Assembly (NCBI RefSeq): GCF_030718995.1
Contig: NZ_CP132204.1
Location: 4,092,001-4,156,000, forward strand
Source of the DNA: Arthrobacter oryzae
Lineage (GTDB): Bacteria > Actinomycetota > Actinomycetes > Actinomycetales > Micrococcaceae
Length of the DNA: 64,000 bases
Direction: 5' to 3'
The position numbers and the translations under genes are program-made. The notes under the pieces are model-generated. The model was not told the DNA's origin. It saw nothing but the letters and a program-made list of their open reading frames with translations, and did not search any database. This document shows positions 42,821 to 52,059 of the stretch, one piece after another (within the stretch, counting starts at the first letter, position 1; each line of letters opens with the position of its first letter).

Positions 42821-45712
42821 ATGTCCTCCACAACCGGGCCACAGTCGCCGTCGGAACTCTATCGGGCCAGTGCCGAGCGGACCGCCGAAGCCAATACATA
42901 TTTGGGTAAATTCGTGCGGACGCTGGATTTCGAACTCGACGATTTCCAGCGCCAAGCGTGCAAGTCCCTTCAGCAGGGCAGGGGCGTCCTGGTGGCGGCA
43001 CCCACCGGCGCAGGCAAAACAATCGTGGGCGAGTTCGCCATCTATCTGGCACTCCAGCGCGGCCTCAAAGCCTTTTACACCACCCCCATCAAGGCGCTGA
43101 GCAACCAGAAGTATTCTGAGCTGGCCGACAAGTACGGCCCGGAAAACGTGGGCCTCCTCACAGGTGACACCAGCATCAACGGCGACGCCCCGGTTGTCGT
43201 GATGACCACCGAAGTCCTCCGCAACATGCTCTACGCGGATTCGGACACGCTGGATGACCTCGGCTTCGTGGTCATGGACGAGGTGCATTACCTCGCCGAC
43301 CGGTTCCGCGGCGCCGTCTGGGAAGAGGTCATCATCCACCTGCCTAGCGAAGTCCAGGTGGCATCGCTGAGCGCAACGGTCTCCAACGCCGAGGAATTCG
43401 GAGCGTGGCTGGATACCGTCCGAGGGCACACTGACGTCATCGTCTCCGAGCACCGTCCGGTGCCGCTCTGGCAGCACGTCATGGTGGGACGTGAAATCGT
43501 TGACCTCTTCGCCGGCGAAACAACGTTCGACGAGATCGCACTTGAAGGGGAGTCTGATCCCGCCGCCACGGCAATGACGGCCAACGTCTCCCTCGAACGG
43601 GGGTTTGAAGTGAACCCGGACCTGCTGGCCATGGCACGCACCGAGAGCCAGATGAATTCACGGGCCCGCTTCGGCCATGGCGGACGCAGCCAGCGCCGCC
43701 AGCAGAACCAGCGCGGCGACAACCGCTCCCAGGCGGCCCAGCAGAGTGCCGTACGCAAGGCAAGCCGCCCCCAGGTCATCGCCAGCCTTGACCGCCAGGA
43801 TCTGCTTCCCTCCATTACTTTCATCTTCTCCCGTGCCGGCTGCGACGCCGCTGTGGCGCAGTGCGTCTCAGCGGGGTTGTGGCTGACCACCGAGCGTGAA
43901 CAACGGGTCATTGCCAGCCGTGTTGATGAAGCGGCGCGGGACATTCCGTCGGATGATCTCGACGTGCTCGGGTTCTGGAGTTGGCGTGACGGCCTCCTGC
44001 GGGGCCTCGCAGCCCATCACGCCGGGATGCTGCCCACATTCAAGGAGGTCGTGGAGAAGCTGTTCGTCGAGGGCCTGGTCAAGGCGGTATTCGCGACCGA
44101 AACCCTCGCGCTGGGCGTTAACATGCCGGCACGTTCGGTGGTGCTGGAAAAGCTGGATAAGTTCAACGGTGAAGCCCACGTTGGCATTACCGCCGGCGAA
44201 TACACGCAGCTCACCGGCCGCGCAGGGCGCCGCGGCATCGACGTCGAGGGCCACGCGGTGGTGCTGTGGCAGCCCGGAACCGACCCGACGGCGGTCGCCG
44301 GCCTGGCATCGCGCCGGACCTACCCGCTAAATTCGAGCTTCCGCCCCACTTACAACATGAGCATCAACCTCCTGGCGCAGTTCGGCAGGCCCCGTGCCCG
44401 TGAAATCCTGGAATCCTCTTTTGCCCAATTCCAGGCGGACCGCTCCGTGGTCGGCCTGGCAAAGCAGGTCCGGAGCAGGGAGGAGTCCCTGGCCGGCTTC
44501 CAGAAATCCATGACGTGCCATCTGGGTGACTTCACCGAGTACTCACGGCTGCGGCGGGAACTGTCCGACGCCGAGAACGCCGCTTCCCGCAGCACCTCGA
44601 AAGCCCGCAAATCCATCACGGAGGATTCGTTGAGCAGGCTCCTGCCCGGCGATGTGGTGGACGTGCCGACGGGCAGGGCGCCCGGCTTCGCTGTGGTGCT
44701 CGGCTCCGACCACACCTCCCGCGAGCCGCGGCCTGCTGTCTTGACCCTGGACAACCAGTTGCGAAGGCTCGGCATTCAGGACCTGGAAGGGCCCATCACG
44801 CCGGTGACCCGGGTCCGTATACCGAAGTCGTTCAACGCGAAGGTCCCTAAATCGCGCAAGGACCTGGCATCGTCGGTCCGCAACGCACTCCGGGAAAACC
44901 GTCCGCCCGCGCCCGGGAACGCCCGGAACACTGATTTCGGCCGGGCCGCGGCCTTGCCGGACCAGGAGAAGAGGATTGCCGACCTGCGGCTGGCGCTGCG
45001 GTCCCATCCCTGCCACGGCTGCAGCGAACGGGAGGACCACGCGCGCTGGTCCGAGCGCTGGTGGAAGCTCCGCCGCGAAACTGACGGACTGGTTCGCGAA
45101 ATCCAAAGCCGCACCAATACCATCGCCAAAACGTTCGACCGGGTCTGCGATCTGCTCTCCAGCTACGGGTACCTGGAAACCTCCGATTCCGGGAGGGTCA
45201 CGATCAACGCCGACGGCCAGAAGCTGCGCCGTATCTACGGTGAGAAGGACCTCCTCATATCCCAATCGCTGCGTCAAGGAGCGTTCAACGACCTCGATGC
45301 CACTGAAGTGGCAGCCCTTGCCAGTGTGCTGGTGTTCCAGGCAAAACGGGAGGAGCGAGGCCTGCGGCCCAGGATGCCCAGTGTGTCGCTGGAGACCGCC
45401 GTGGATATCGTGGTCCGGGAGTGGTCCGTGCTGGAAGATGCCGAGGAAGCGAACAGGCTTCCCCTCACCGGCGAGCCCGAACTGGGGCTCGTCTGGCCGA
45501 TCTTGAAATGGGCCAAGGGGAGGCACCTTCAGGAAGTGCTCAGCGGCACAGACCTGGCAGCAGGCGACTTTGTCCGGTGGGTCAAACAGGTCATTGACTT
45601 GCTGGACCAGCTGGCCAAGATCCCGGGCTTGGACCCGAGGCTTTCACGCCTCTGCTCGGAGGCCATCATCCTGGTCAGACGCGGCGTGGTGGCTTACTCC
45701 ACGGTGGTCTGA
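42821..45712 (+). CDS. helY: Ski2-like DEAD/DEAH RNA helicase HelY
   Basis: 963 residues. RecA domain 1 has Q-like FELDDFQRQACKSLQQGRGV, Walker A APTGAGKT (about 60), TTPIKALSNQKYSELA, motif II MDEVHYL (about 150) and SLSATVSNAEEFG. RecA domain 2 has VKAVFATETLALGVNMPAR and YTQLTGRAGRRGID. The C-terminus is a Mtr4/Ski2-like helical domain. HelY acts in RNA processing and decay. The region 285-310 is an insertion rich in Gln and Arg (RRQQNQRGDN). Confidence 0.9.
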   Translation: MSSTTGPQSPSELYRASAERTAEANTYLGKFVRTLDFELDDFQRQACKSLQQGRGVLVAAPTGAGKTIVGEFAIYLALQRGLKAFYTTPIKALSNQKYSELADKYGPENVGLLTGDTSINGDAPVVVMTTEVLRNMLYADSDTLDDLGFVVMDEVHYLADRFRGAVWEEVIIHLPSEVQVASLSATVSNAEEFGAWLDTVRGHTDVIVSEHRPVPLWQHVMVGREIVDLFAGETTFDEIALEGESDPAATAMTANVSLERGFEVNPDLLAMARTESQMNSRARFGHGGRSQRRQQNQRGDNRSQAAQQSAVRKASRPQVIASLDRQDLLPSITFIFSRAGCDAAVAQCVSAGLWLTTEREQRVIASRVDEAARDIPSDDLDVLGFWSWRDGLLRGLAAHHAGMLPTFKEVVEKLFVEGLVKAVFATETLALGVNMPARSVVLEKLDKFNGEAHVGITAGEYTQLTGRAGRRGIDVEGHAVVLWQPGTDPTAVAGLASRRTYPLNSSFRPTYNMSINLLAQFGRPRAREILESSFAQFQADRSVVGLAKQVRSREESLAGFQKSMTCHLGDFTEYSRLRRELSDAENAASRSTSKARKSITEDSLSRLLPGDVVDVPTGRAPGFAVVLGSDHTSREPRPAVLTLDNQLRRLGIQDLEGPITPVTRVRIPKSFNAKVPKSRKDLASSVRNALRENRPPAPGNARNTDFGRAAALPDQEKRIADLRLALRSHPCHGCSEREDHARWSERWWKLRRETDGLVREIQSRTNTIAKTFDRVCDLLSSYGYLETSDSGRVTINADGQKLRRIYGEKDLLISQSLRQGAFNDLDATEVAALASVLVFQAKREERGLRPRMPSVSLETAVDIVVREWSVLEDAEEANRLPLTGEPELGLVWPILKWAKGRHLQEVLSGTDLAAGDFVRWVKQVIDLLDQLAKIPGLDPRLSRLCSEAIILVRRGVVAYSTVV

Positions 45713-45773
45713 TCCGCCGGTCCCGCCCGCACATTTCCACTCACTTCAAGGCTGCTGAGGAGCCACACACACC

Positions 45774-47450
45774 ATGACTGACGCACGGGCGGACCTGCCG
45801 GCCAAAGACCATAAAGTAACTCTGTACCGCAACGGTTCCGTCTACACCGCAGCCGACCCCTTTGCCACCGCCATGCTCGTGGACGGGGACACTGTGGCAT
45901 GGGTTGGTTCGGAGCAGGCGGCCACGTCAATAGCCGATTCGTCCATGGACATCATCGACCTCCAGGGCGCCCTGCTGGCTCCCGGTTTCGTGGATTCACA
46001 TGTTCATTTGACTGAAACGGGCATTGCCCTGGATTCGCTGCAGCTCGGCGGCATGCGCTCAGCCGCCGACATCCTGGATGCCGTGGCTGCATCCGTTGCT
46101 GGCATGCCAAGCGATGGGAATGGCACTGTCCTGGGCCATGGCTGGGACGAAAGCGGCTGGGCCGATCAGGCCCTGCCAAGCCGTGAGGAGCTGGAGCGTG
46201 CGGCGGGTGGCCGGCACGTGTATCTCTCGCGGGTGGACGCCCACTCCGCACTGGTGTCATCCTCCCTTGCCGAGGCAGCGGGCCTGGCCGGTCTGGAAGG
46301 CTTTTCGTCCGGCAGCCAGGTAAAGCGCCATGCCCACACGTCAGCCAGGCTCGCCGCGCGGCAATTGCCCGACGAAAAACTGCGGAGCTACCAATCACGT
46401 GCCCTCGCAGAAGCCGCCGCCAACGGCTACGTGGCCGTGGCAGAAATGGCTGCGCCGCACATCGGCAGCACAGCCGACCTGCGGGTCGCAGCGGAGTGGA
46501 ACAGCCACGGTGCCTTCCGGGACCCCGTGCCTGAAGTCCTTCCGTACTGGGGACAGCTCGCGGCGTCGGAGGCGGATGCCCGCAGCATTCTCGACGGACT
46601 TGGGGCCAGCGTGCGGGGCCTGGCCGGGGACCTGAACATCGACGGATCCATCGGCTCCCGGACTGCAGCACTGAGAGACGACTACAGCGATGCTCCGGGG
46701 GAGCGCGGCAGCCTGTACCTTACCGTTGACGAAGCTGCCGCCCATGTGGCTGCGTGTTCGCTGCTCGGCATACAGGCCGGGTTCCACGTCATCGGCGACG
46801 CCGGACTCGACGCGGCGCTGGACGCTCTGGACCGTGCAGCGGCGGAAGTGGGGGAGCAGCGGGTCAGAGCAGCCGGCCACCGGTTTGAGCATGTGGAAAT
46901 GGCCGATGCCGCGGCCATCAGCCGGCTGGCAAAGTATTCGGTCACCGTCAGCGTGCAGCCGGGCTTCGACGCTGAGTGGGGCGGGGCGGGTCGCCTCTAC
47001 CAGGAACGGCTGGGTAGCCGGGAGCACGGAATGAACGCCTTCGCGTCCTTCTACGCTGCAGGAGTTCCCATCTGCTTCGGCAGCGACAGCCCTGTGACTC
47101 CGCTCAACCCCTGGGCAAGCGTCCGGGCCTGCCTTGAGCACAGCAACCCGGACCAGCGCATTTCGGCGCGGGCAGCTTTCCTCGGCCACACCAGGGCCGG
47201 CTGGCGCGCCGCCAGGTACCGCAATCCAATGGCCGGCCAGCTGGTTCCGGGGGCGCCGGCCAGCTTCGCGGTCTGGGAAGTGGAAGAACTCATGGTGCAG
47301 GTGGCGGACGGCCGCGTGCAGTCCTGGAGTACGGACCCCCGGGCGCGTACACCGTTGCTCCCGGCGTTGGACACCGGAAGTGACCCCGTGTGCCTGCAGA
47401 CAGTACGCGATGGAAAAGAGTTGTTCACAAACGGTTCCTTGCGGTCATAG
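45774..47450 (+). CDS. amidohydrolase of the YtcJ/AF type
   Basis: 558 residues. After a beta N-terminus comes the metal site GFVDSHVHLTETG, then GHGWDESGWADQALPSREEL typical of the YtcJ group, a long insertion, DGSIGSRTAALRDDYSD, the HIGD and RFEHVEM blocks and FGSDSPVTPLNPWASVRACL carrying the last metal Asp. It hydrolyses amide bonds with a zinc-type site; the substrate is unknown. It starts 61 bases after helY. Confidence 0.88.
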   Translation: MTDARADLPAKDHKVTLYRNGSVYTAADPFATAMLVDGDTVAWVGSEQAATSIADSSMDIIDLQGALLAPGFVDSHVHLTETGIALDSLQLGGMRSAADILDAVAASVAGMPSDGNGTVLGHGWDESGWADQALPSREELERAAGGRHVYLSRVDAHSALVSSSLAEAAGLAGLEGFSSGSQVKRHAHTSARLAARQLPDEKLRSYQSRALAEAAANGYVAVAEMAAPHIGSTADLRVAAEWNSHGAFRDPVPEVLPYWGQLAASEADARSILDGLGASVRGLAGDLNIDGSIGSRTAALRDDYSDAPGERGSLYLTVDEAAAHVAACSLLGIQAGFHVIGDAGLDAALDALDRAAAEVGEQRVRAAGHRFEHVEMADAAAISRLAKYSVTVSVQPGFDAEWGGAGRLYQERLGSREHGMNAFASFYAAGVPICFGSDSPVTPLNPWASVRACLEHSNPDQRISARAAFLGHTRAGWRAARYRNPMAGQLVPGAPASFAVWEVEELMVQVADGRVQSWSTDPRARTPLLPALDTGSDPVCLQTVRDGKELFTNGSLRS

Positions 47451-47521
47451 ACCGGAAAGCTCCCGGCGCGCCGTATGGTCCTGACCTGCGGCAACGCCTA
47501 AACCCGCACGTCAAAGCCGGG

Positions 47522-47549
47522 TTGACACCGTGCGGACCGCCCGTAGCAT
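47522..47549 (+). promoter_or_regulatory. sigma-70-type promoter
   Basis: A perfect -35 TTGACA (47522-47527), a 16-base spacer and a -10-like TAGCAT (47544-47549). It lies 64 bases before the short frame at 47613 and 330 bases before ppm. Good -35, fair -10 match. Confidence 0.45.
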
Positions 47550-47612
47550 TGAGTCGCAACGGACGGTTCCACCATCGCGCGGTTCCGTCTGGCCACGCGA
47601 CCCGCCGGCAGG

Positions 47613-47789
47613 ATGCCCCGTTCGGACCTGACGACGGGCCACGCCGTGGCAGTCCAGGGGCAGGTCCACTGTGCAGCAGAAAACAGTTCCGCCGAGGCAG
47701 GCCGCATCCGGCTGGAACTGGCCCGAGGCACGTGGACCTGCCCGCGGCCTGCCCCTGTAACGCGCCTGGGCAGCGCAAACTCCCTATAA
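47613..47789 (+). CDS. possible 58-residue protein
   Basis: ATG 47613 follows GGCAGG and the product begins MPRSDLTTGHAVAVQGQVHC, has a second Cys in GTWTCPRP and ends GSANSL. The strand-like middle looks protein-like, and the promoter upstream supports transcription. It may instead be only leader sequence for ppm. Together with its flanks it fills the 47451-47871 gap. Confidence 0.3.
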   Translation: MPRSDLTTGHAVAVQGQVHCAAENSSAEAGRIRLELARGTWTCPRPAPVTRLGSANSL

Positions 47790-47790
47790 T
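47785..47790 (+). promoter_or_regulatory. -10 box ahead of ppm
   Basis: TATAAT, an exact -10 consensus, lies 82 bases upstream of the chosen ppm start. The -35 region is GC-rich and weak, so it may be an extended or regulated promoter. Confidence 0.35.
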
Positions 47791-47871
47791 GGTGACTTGC
47801 GCCTTAAGCCCGGCACTTCTGTGTTGTGCTTCCTGGCGCGTGACCGCTCCCATCAAGGAAAGGGCCTCGCT

Positions 47872-48609
47872 GTGCGTGTCCTCACCATCATCCCCACCTA
47901 CAACGAGCTGGAATCGTTGCCCAAGACACTCGCGCGCCTGCGTGCGGCCGTTCCGGCTTCCGATGTGCTGGTGGTGGACGACAACAGCCCGGACGGCACC
48001 GGACAGCTGGCGGACCGCATCGCTGCCGAAGACAGCCAGGTCCACGTACTGCACCGCCAAGGCAAGGCCGGACTGGGCGCCGCCTACATCGCCGGCTTCA
48101 AATGGGGCCTCGACGCCGGGTACGACATCCTTGTGGAAATGGACGCGGACGGTTCACACCAGCCTGAGCAGCTGCAGCAGCTTCTGGACGCCGTGGAAGA
48201 GGGCGCCGACCTGGCCATGGGTTCACGCTGGGTGCCGGGAGGCAGCGTGGTCAACTGGCCGCTGTACCGGCAGGCAATCTCCCGGATCGGCAGCACATAT
48301 GCCCGGCTGATGCTGGGACTCAAGATCAAGGATGTCACCGGCGGATACCGGGCCTTCCGGCGGACGACGCTTGAGAAGCTCAACCTGGACCAGGTGGACT
48401 CCGTGGGCTACGGGTTCCAGGTGGACCTCGCCTGGCGGGTGGCCAAGATGGGCCTGAAGATTGTGGAACGCCCCATCACCTTTGTGGAGCGCGAGCTCGG
48501 AGCCTCCAAGATGAGCGGCAACATTGTGGTGGAAGCCATGATCAACGTCACCAGGTGGGGGCTCGCCGCCCGCTGGAATAAGCTCACCCGCCGGGGCTCA
48601 GCCTCTTAG
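47872..48609 (+). CDS. ppm1: polyprenol monophosphomannose synthase
   Basis: 245 residues, GT2-type glycosyltransferase domain only. IIPTYNELESLPKTL, DVLVVDDNSPDGTGQLAD, the metal site EMDADGSHQPEQL and GSRWVPGGSVVNWPLYR match DPM1/Ppm1; VTGGYRAFRRTTLEKL and the C-terminal MSGNIVVEAMINVTRWG complete it. It moves mannose from GDP-mannose to polyprenyl phosphate for lipomannan and protein O-mannosylation. GTG 47872 is used since AAGGAAAGGG lies 8 bases before it. The N-acyltransferase partner domain is not fused here. Confidence 0.9.
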   Translation: MRVLTIIPTYNELESLPKTLARLRAAVPASDVLVVDDNSPDGTGQLADRIAAEDSQVHVLHRQGKAGLGAAYIAGFKWGLDAGYDILVEMDADGSHQPEQLQQLLDAVEEGADLAMGSRWVPGGSVVNWPLYRQAISRIGSTYARLMLGLKIKDVTGGYRAFRRTTLEKLNLDQVDSVGYGFQVDLAWRVAKMGLKIVERPITFVERELGASKMSGNIVVEAMINVTRWGLAARWNKLTRRGSAS

Positions 48610-48654
48610 CCCACCCCTCAGGACCGGGTTGCACCCATCACGTCCGGGACAACA

Positions 48655-48703
48655 AAAGGGCCGGGCCCGTAGCCTCTCGCGGAGGGTACGGGCCCGGCCC
48701 TTT
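48655..48703. terminator. bidirectional hairpin terminator
   Basis: A perfect 17-bp stem (AAAGGGCCGGGCCCGTA at 48655-48671 with its complement at 48687-48703) and a 15-base loop lie between the convergent ppm and rbpA genes. The AAA/TTT ends of the stem serve both strands. Confidence 0.8.
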
Positions 48704-48736
48704 GTTTGGGCTACGACGCCCCGTTGCTGAGCCGTA

Positions 48737-49084
48737 TTAAGCTGAACGCCGTTCGCCGCGGCGTTCCCGCAGAATGGTCAGGCGGTCTTCGAGGATCTGC
48801 TCGAGCTCAGGCAGGGAACGGCGTTCCAGAAGCATGTCCCAGTGCGTACGCACTGCCTTCTCGTTGCTGTTGATGGGGCGTTCGCCGTCCACGAGCAAGG
48901 CTTCCTTGCCGGTCTTTGAAACCCACACCGGAGGAATCTCGGCTTCGGAGGAGAAGGTAACGAAGACCTGCTCGCCGTCCTCGCAACGGTACTCAACCCG
49001 CTGGCGCGGAGCCGGCTCAACACCGGATTCGGTCTCCATGCTCTGTGCGCCAAGACGCATGCCCCGGAGGCTGCGATCGCTCAT
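48737..49084 (-). CDS. rbpA: RNA polymerase-binding protein RbpA
   Basis: 115 residues. A disordered start (MSDRSLRGMRLGAQSMETE) contacts polymerase, then the Zn-less core VEYRCEDGEQVFVTFSSEAE, WVSKTGKEALLVDG, a basic linker and the C-terminal sigma-interacting helices HWDMLLERRSLPELEQIL. RbpA stabilises open complexes of the main sigma factor in actinobacteria. AAAGGGAG precedes the ATG. A SigR-type promoter lies about 100 bases upstream. Confidence 0.95.
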   Translation of the reverse strand: MSDRSLRGMRLGAQSMETESGVEPAPRQRVEYRCEDGEQVFVTFSSEAEIPPVWVSKTGKEALLVDGERPINSNEKAVRTHWDMLLERRSLPELEQILEDRLTILRERRGERRSA

Positions 49085-49183
49085 GATTTCTCCCTTTGGT
49101 CGGTTCGCGGAGTCAGGCCCCGCGCTAGCCGGGGCAGCTCACGCCACGGACTACTGTTTGCACTGCATTGCATCTTTAGACAC

Positions 49184-49209
49184 AACGCTCTGCCAAGCTT
49201 GATTGTTCC
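49184..49209 (-). promoter_or_regulatory. SigR/SigH-type promoter of rbpA
   Basis: On the - strand GGAAC (49209-49205) is followed by exactly 18 bases and GTT (49186-49184), fitting the consensus GGAAT-N18-GTT of the thiol-stress ECF sigma factors. It sits about 100 bases before the rbpA start. A separate TATAAT (49245-49240) lies farther upstream and could be a housekeeping promoter. Confidence 0.6.
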
Positions 49210-49294
49210 AGCAGGTCTGAACCAGCCGGACAAATATACTATTATACGGGGTCCGGCCCGGGCCCGTAAAGCCGGGCGATGACGCGGGCCGGAA

Positions 49295-49330
49295 CAGGGG
49301 AGGCACCCGCACCTGCGGATGCCTCCCCTG
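49295..49330. terminator. hairpin after the SPFH gene
   Basis: CAGGGGAGGCA (49295-49305) and its complement (49320-49330) form an 11-bp stem just past the stop of the - strand gene at 49349. There is no long T-run, so it may stop transcription weakly. Confidence 0.5.
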
Positions 49331-49348
49331 ACCGGTCCTGCCGGGTTA

Positions 49349-50347
49349 TTACAGCGGCAGCCGCGGCTCGTCGGCCCGTGTGCCGCCGGATCCGGCGTCA
49401 GTGCCGGCGTCGCTGCCGGCGTTGTTGCCGGCCGCAGTTCCGCCGTCGAAAAGGCCGCCTGTCCGGGGGTCCGGATTGGTGCCGCCGAGGGCGTTGCCGA
49501 TGCCTTTCAGGGCTTCGCCGACTTCGCTGGGGATGATCCAGAGCTTATTGGAGGAACCTTCGGCCAGCTTAGGCAGGGTCTGGAGGTACTGGTACGCCAG
49601 CAGCTTCTGGTCCGGGTTGCCCTTGTGGATCGCGTCGAAGACCTTCTGGATGGCCTGGGCTTCGCCGTCAGCCCGGAGGATGGCGGCCTTGGCGTCGCCC
49701 TCCGCTTTGAGGATGGAGGACTGACGCTGGCCTTCAGCGGTCAGGATGGCCGACTGCTTTGTTCCCTCGGCGGTCAGGATGGCGGCGCGGCGGTCGCGCT
49801 CCGCCCGCATCTGCTTCTCCATCGAGTCCTGGATGGAGTGGGGCGGGTCGATGGCCTTGAGCTCCACACGGGAAACGCGGATGCCCCAGCGCCCCGTCGC
49901 TTCATCCAGGACGCCGCGCAGCTGGCCGTTGATCTGGTCGCGGGAGGTCAGGGCCTCTTCAAGGTTCAGGCCGCCAACCACGTTTCGAAGTGTGGTGGTG
50001 GTGAGCTGTTCCACCGCCTGGATGTAGTTCGCAATCTCGTACGTGGCCGCCCGCGCGTCAGTCACCTGGAAATAGACCACTGTGTCAATGGAGACGACGA
50101 GGTTGTCCTCGGTGATGACCGGCTGCGGGGGGAATGAGACGACCTGCTCGCGGAGATCCAGGAGCGGCAGGAGCCTGTCCACGAAGGGAATGAGGATGGT
50201 GAGGCCGGGGAGCAGGGTCCGCTGGTATTTGCCGAGCCGCTCGACGACGCCGGCGCGGGCCTGCGGGACGATCCGCACCGACCGGACCAGCACTATTATT
50301 ACAAACGCAACAAGAACCAGCAGCACGATTGCGACTGCGATATCCAT
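49349..50347 (-). CDS. SPFH/Band 7 membrane protein (stomatin/QmcA-like)
   Basis: 332 residues. One N-terminal membrane helix (IAVAIVLLVLVAFVIIVLV), then the SPFH domain (IVPQARAGVVERLGKYQRTL, VSFPPQPVITEDNLVVSIDT, RNVVGGLNLEEALTSRDQIN, WGIRVSRVELKAIDPP) and a long coiled coil with three copies of a Thr/Glu/Gly repeat (AILTAEGTKQS, AILTAEGQRQS, ILKAEGDAKA). It assembles membrane scaffolds. The usual NfeD partner lies directly upstream. Confidence 0.92.
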   Translation of the reverse strand: MDIAVAIVLLVLVAFVIIVLVRSVRIVPQARAGVVERLGKYQRTLLPGLTILIPFVDRLLPLLDLREQVVSFPPQPVITEDNLVVSIDTVVYFQVTDARAATYEIANYIQAVEQLTTTTLRNVVGGLNLEEALTSRDQINGQLRGVLDEATGRWGIRVSRVELKAIDPPHSIQDSMEKQMRAERDRRAAILTAEGTKQSAILTAEGQRQSSILKAEGDAKAAILRADGEAQAIQKVFDAIHKGNPDQKLLAYQYLQTLPKLAEGSSNKLWIIPSEVGEALKGIGNALGGTNPDPRTGGLFDGGTAAGNNAGSDAGTDAGSGGTRADEPRLPL

Positions 50348-50473
50348 ACATCACCTATTCCCCAGTTATGTGCCTTGCCATGGTGCGGCTAATCTGCCGC
50401 GTGACCGGCGCCGGTGGCGGCTGCCGGAAAAGTGTTCCTGCCTACGTTTGCGTGTACTGCTTGACTGCCGGCA

Positions 50474-50935
50474 CTACTGGACGGCCGTTTCCGGCTGCGG
50501 CGCCACGACCGCCGTGGCTCCTTCAATGGCGGATACAACGACCTTCTGCCCGGCGTTCAGGACTCCGTTCTCGGAGCGTGCGCTCCAGACGTCGCCGCCG
50601 ATCTTGACCAGGCCGGAGGAGCTGCTGACGGTCTCCATGACGAGGGCGGATTCGCCGATCAGGCGGTCGATGTTGGTGCGTTGTTCAGCGGGGCCCTTCT
50701 TCAGGTGCTTCAGCGCCACGGGTCGAACAAAGACCACCATGAGCAGGGAAACAACGCAGAAAACCACGATCTGCAGCCAGAAATCGGCGCCGGCGAAATC
50801 AGCCAGCAGTCCGGCCAGCGCTCCGCCGCCGAGCATGATGAAGAACAGGTCCAGCGTCAGCATCTCCACGACGGCGAACGCCAGGAATACGGTGAGCCAC
50901 AGCGCCCACCAGTTCTCGCCAAGCCACTCAAACAT
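50474..50935 (-). CDS. NfeD-family membrane protein
   Basis: 153 residues: three membrane helices (WWALWLTVFLAFAVVEMLTL, FFIMLGGGALAGLLADF, LQIVVFCVVSLLMVVFV) followed by the OB fold of NfeD (GESALVMETVSSSSGLVKIG, GQKVVVSAIEGATAVVAP). NfeD proteins work with SPFH partners. It lies 126 bases upstream of the SPFH gene and is the likely first gene of that operon. Confidence 0.88.
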   Translation of the reverse strand: MFEWLGENWWALWLTVFLAFAVVEMLTLDLFFIMLGGGALAGLLADFAGADFWLQIVVFCVVSLLMVVFVRPVALKHLKKGPAEQRTNIDRLIGESALVMETVSSSSGLVKIGGDVWSARSENGVLNAGQKVVVSAIEGATAVVAPQPETAVQ

Positions 50936-51057
50936 GCCTACCCCCTTCGTCCCGGGAGCTGCGGAAGCAGGCCCTCAGTAACTGTTCTTCCATCCTAGAC
51001 CGAAGCCATGGGGCGCAGGAGGGGACTGTTGGGCACGTTTGGAAAGTAGTCAAGTCG

Positions 51058-51921
51058 TTATGCGGACGGCCGCTGCAGGGGCACGAAAACGCTCATTCGG
51101 AACCTGGCCGAGACCTTGGTGACGGGCGGCAGTGTGCCAACGAGGCCTTCCAGTGCTGCCGGGTCCAGATGATGCCCGGCGGGCCCCATGAGCGCGAGGT
51201 TGCGGACGTCGTCGGGTCCGAGTCCCAGTTCGAGGTCCAGCTCCCGGGTGGAGTGCGCCGCAAAGTGACCCTCAAGGCTGCCCGCAAGCCGTTCCTCCTT
51301 GGCCGGCTCAATGCCGAGCATGCCGGCCTGATCCGCGATTTCCGCGAGGTGGCCGGGCCGCGGGGTCACCACAATCAGGCGCCCGCCGGGACGAAGCACC
51401 CGGGCGAATTCGGCGGCGTTCCTCGGGGCGAAAACCACCGTGACCACGTCGACGGCGGCGTCCGCGACCGGAAGCGGCTGCCAAACATCGCTGACCAGGT
51501 TGACGGCGTCGGGATTCAACCGGGCCGCGCGCCGCAGCGCGAACTTGGAAATATCCAGACCGATGGCACCGGCAGGGACAGCGGCCAGCAATGCGTGCAG
51601 GTAGTGCCCGGTGCCCGTGCCGGCATCCAGCACCGTGGGCTGCGGCCCGCGCAGCGCGGGACGGGCCAGTTCAGCGACCGCCTCGGCCAGGGGCCGGTAG
51701 TGCCCCTTGGAAAGAAAGTCGAAGCGCGCTGCCACCATGGCGGCGGTATCGGCCTCGAAGACAGTTCCCTTGCCCACCAGCATGTTGAAATAGCCCTGCC
51801 TGGCTGCGTCGAAGCTGTGGCCCTGAGGGCAGGTCAGCCGGCTGCCGCCAGAAGCCGCGAACAGAGTCAGGCTGTTCCGGCAGACGGGGCACAGGAGGGA
51901 GCGGACGGCGTCGGAAAGCAT
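51058..51921 (-). CDS. RNA methyltransferase of the RlmA type
   Basis: 287 residues. An N-terminal zinc knuckle (LLCPVCRNSLTLF, LTCPQGHSFD) and GYFNMLVGKG are followed by a SAM-dependent domain (VLDAGTGTGHYLHALL, AIGLDISKFALRRAARL, VFAPRNAAEFARVLRPGG). The knuckle plus Rossmann domain matches RlmA, which methylates 23S rRNA G745 or G748. The exact base cannot be told; the TlrB group gives macrolide resistance. The start is ATG 51921 or 51930. Confidence 0.78.
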   Translation of the reverse strand: MLSDAVRSLLCPVCRNSLTLFAASGGSRLTCPQGHSFDAARQGYFNMLVGKGTVFEADTAAMVAARFDFLSKGHYRPLAEAVAELARPALRGPQPTVLDAGTGTGHYLHALLAAVPAGAIGLDISKFALRRAARLNPDAVNLVSDVWQPLPVADAAVDVVTVVFAPRNAAEFARVLRPGGRLIVVTPRPGHLAEIADQAGMLGIEPAKEERLAGSLEGHFAAHSTRELDLELGLGPDDVRNLALMGPAGHHLDPAALEGLVGTLPPVTKVSARFRMSVFVPLQRPSA

Positions 51922-52059
51922 GCTCCCCATCCTAGGGGCCGCCGGCGCGGCAGCCTCCCGGGATCCCGGCAGGCGACTCCCTGGATCGCGGCGGCATCCG
52001 CCGGCGCGGGACACGTGAGTTGTTTCACAGGCCGTGCGCGAGCGGTTAGGCTCACAAGC

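Noticed and set aside
47425..48060. - strand frame across the ppm promoter region
   Set aside because: Overlaps the certain ppm gene and has no motif.
51169..52059. N-terminal extension of the S9 peptidase
   Set aside because: It is antisense to the RlmA-like methyltransferase and lacks a start with a ribosome site; GTG 52060 begins the propeller domain.
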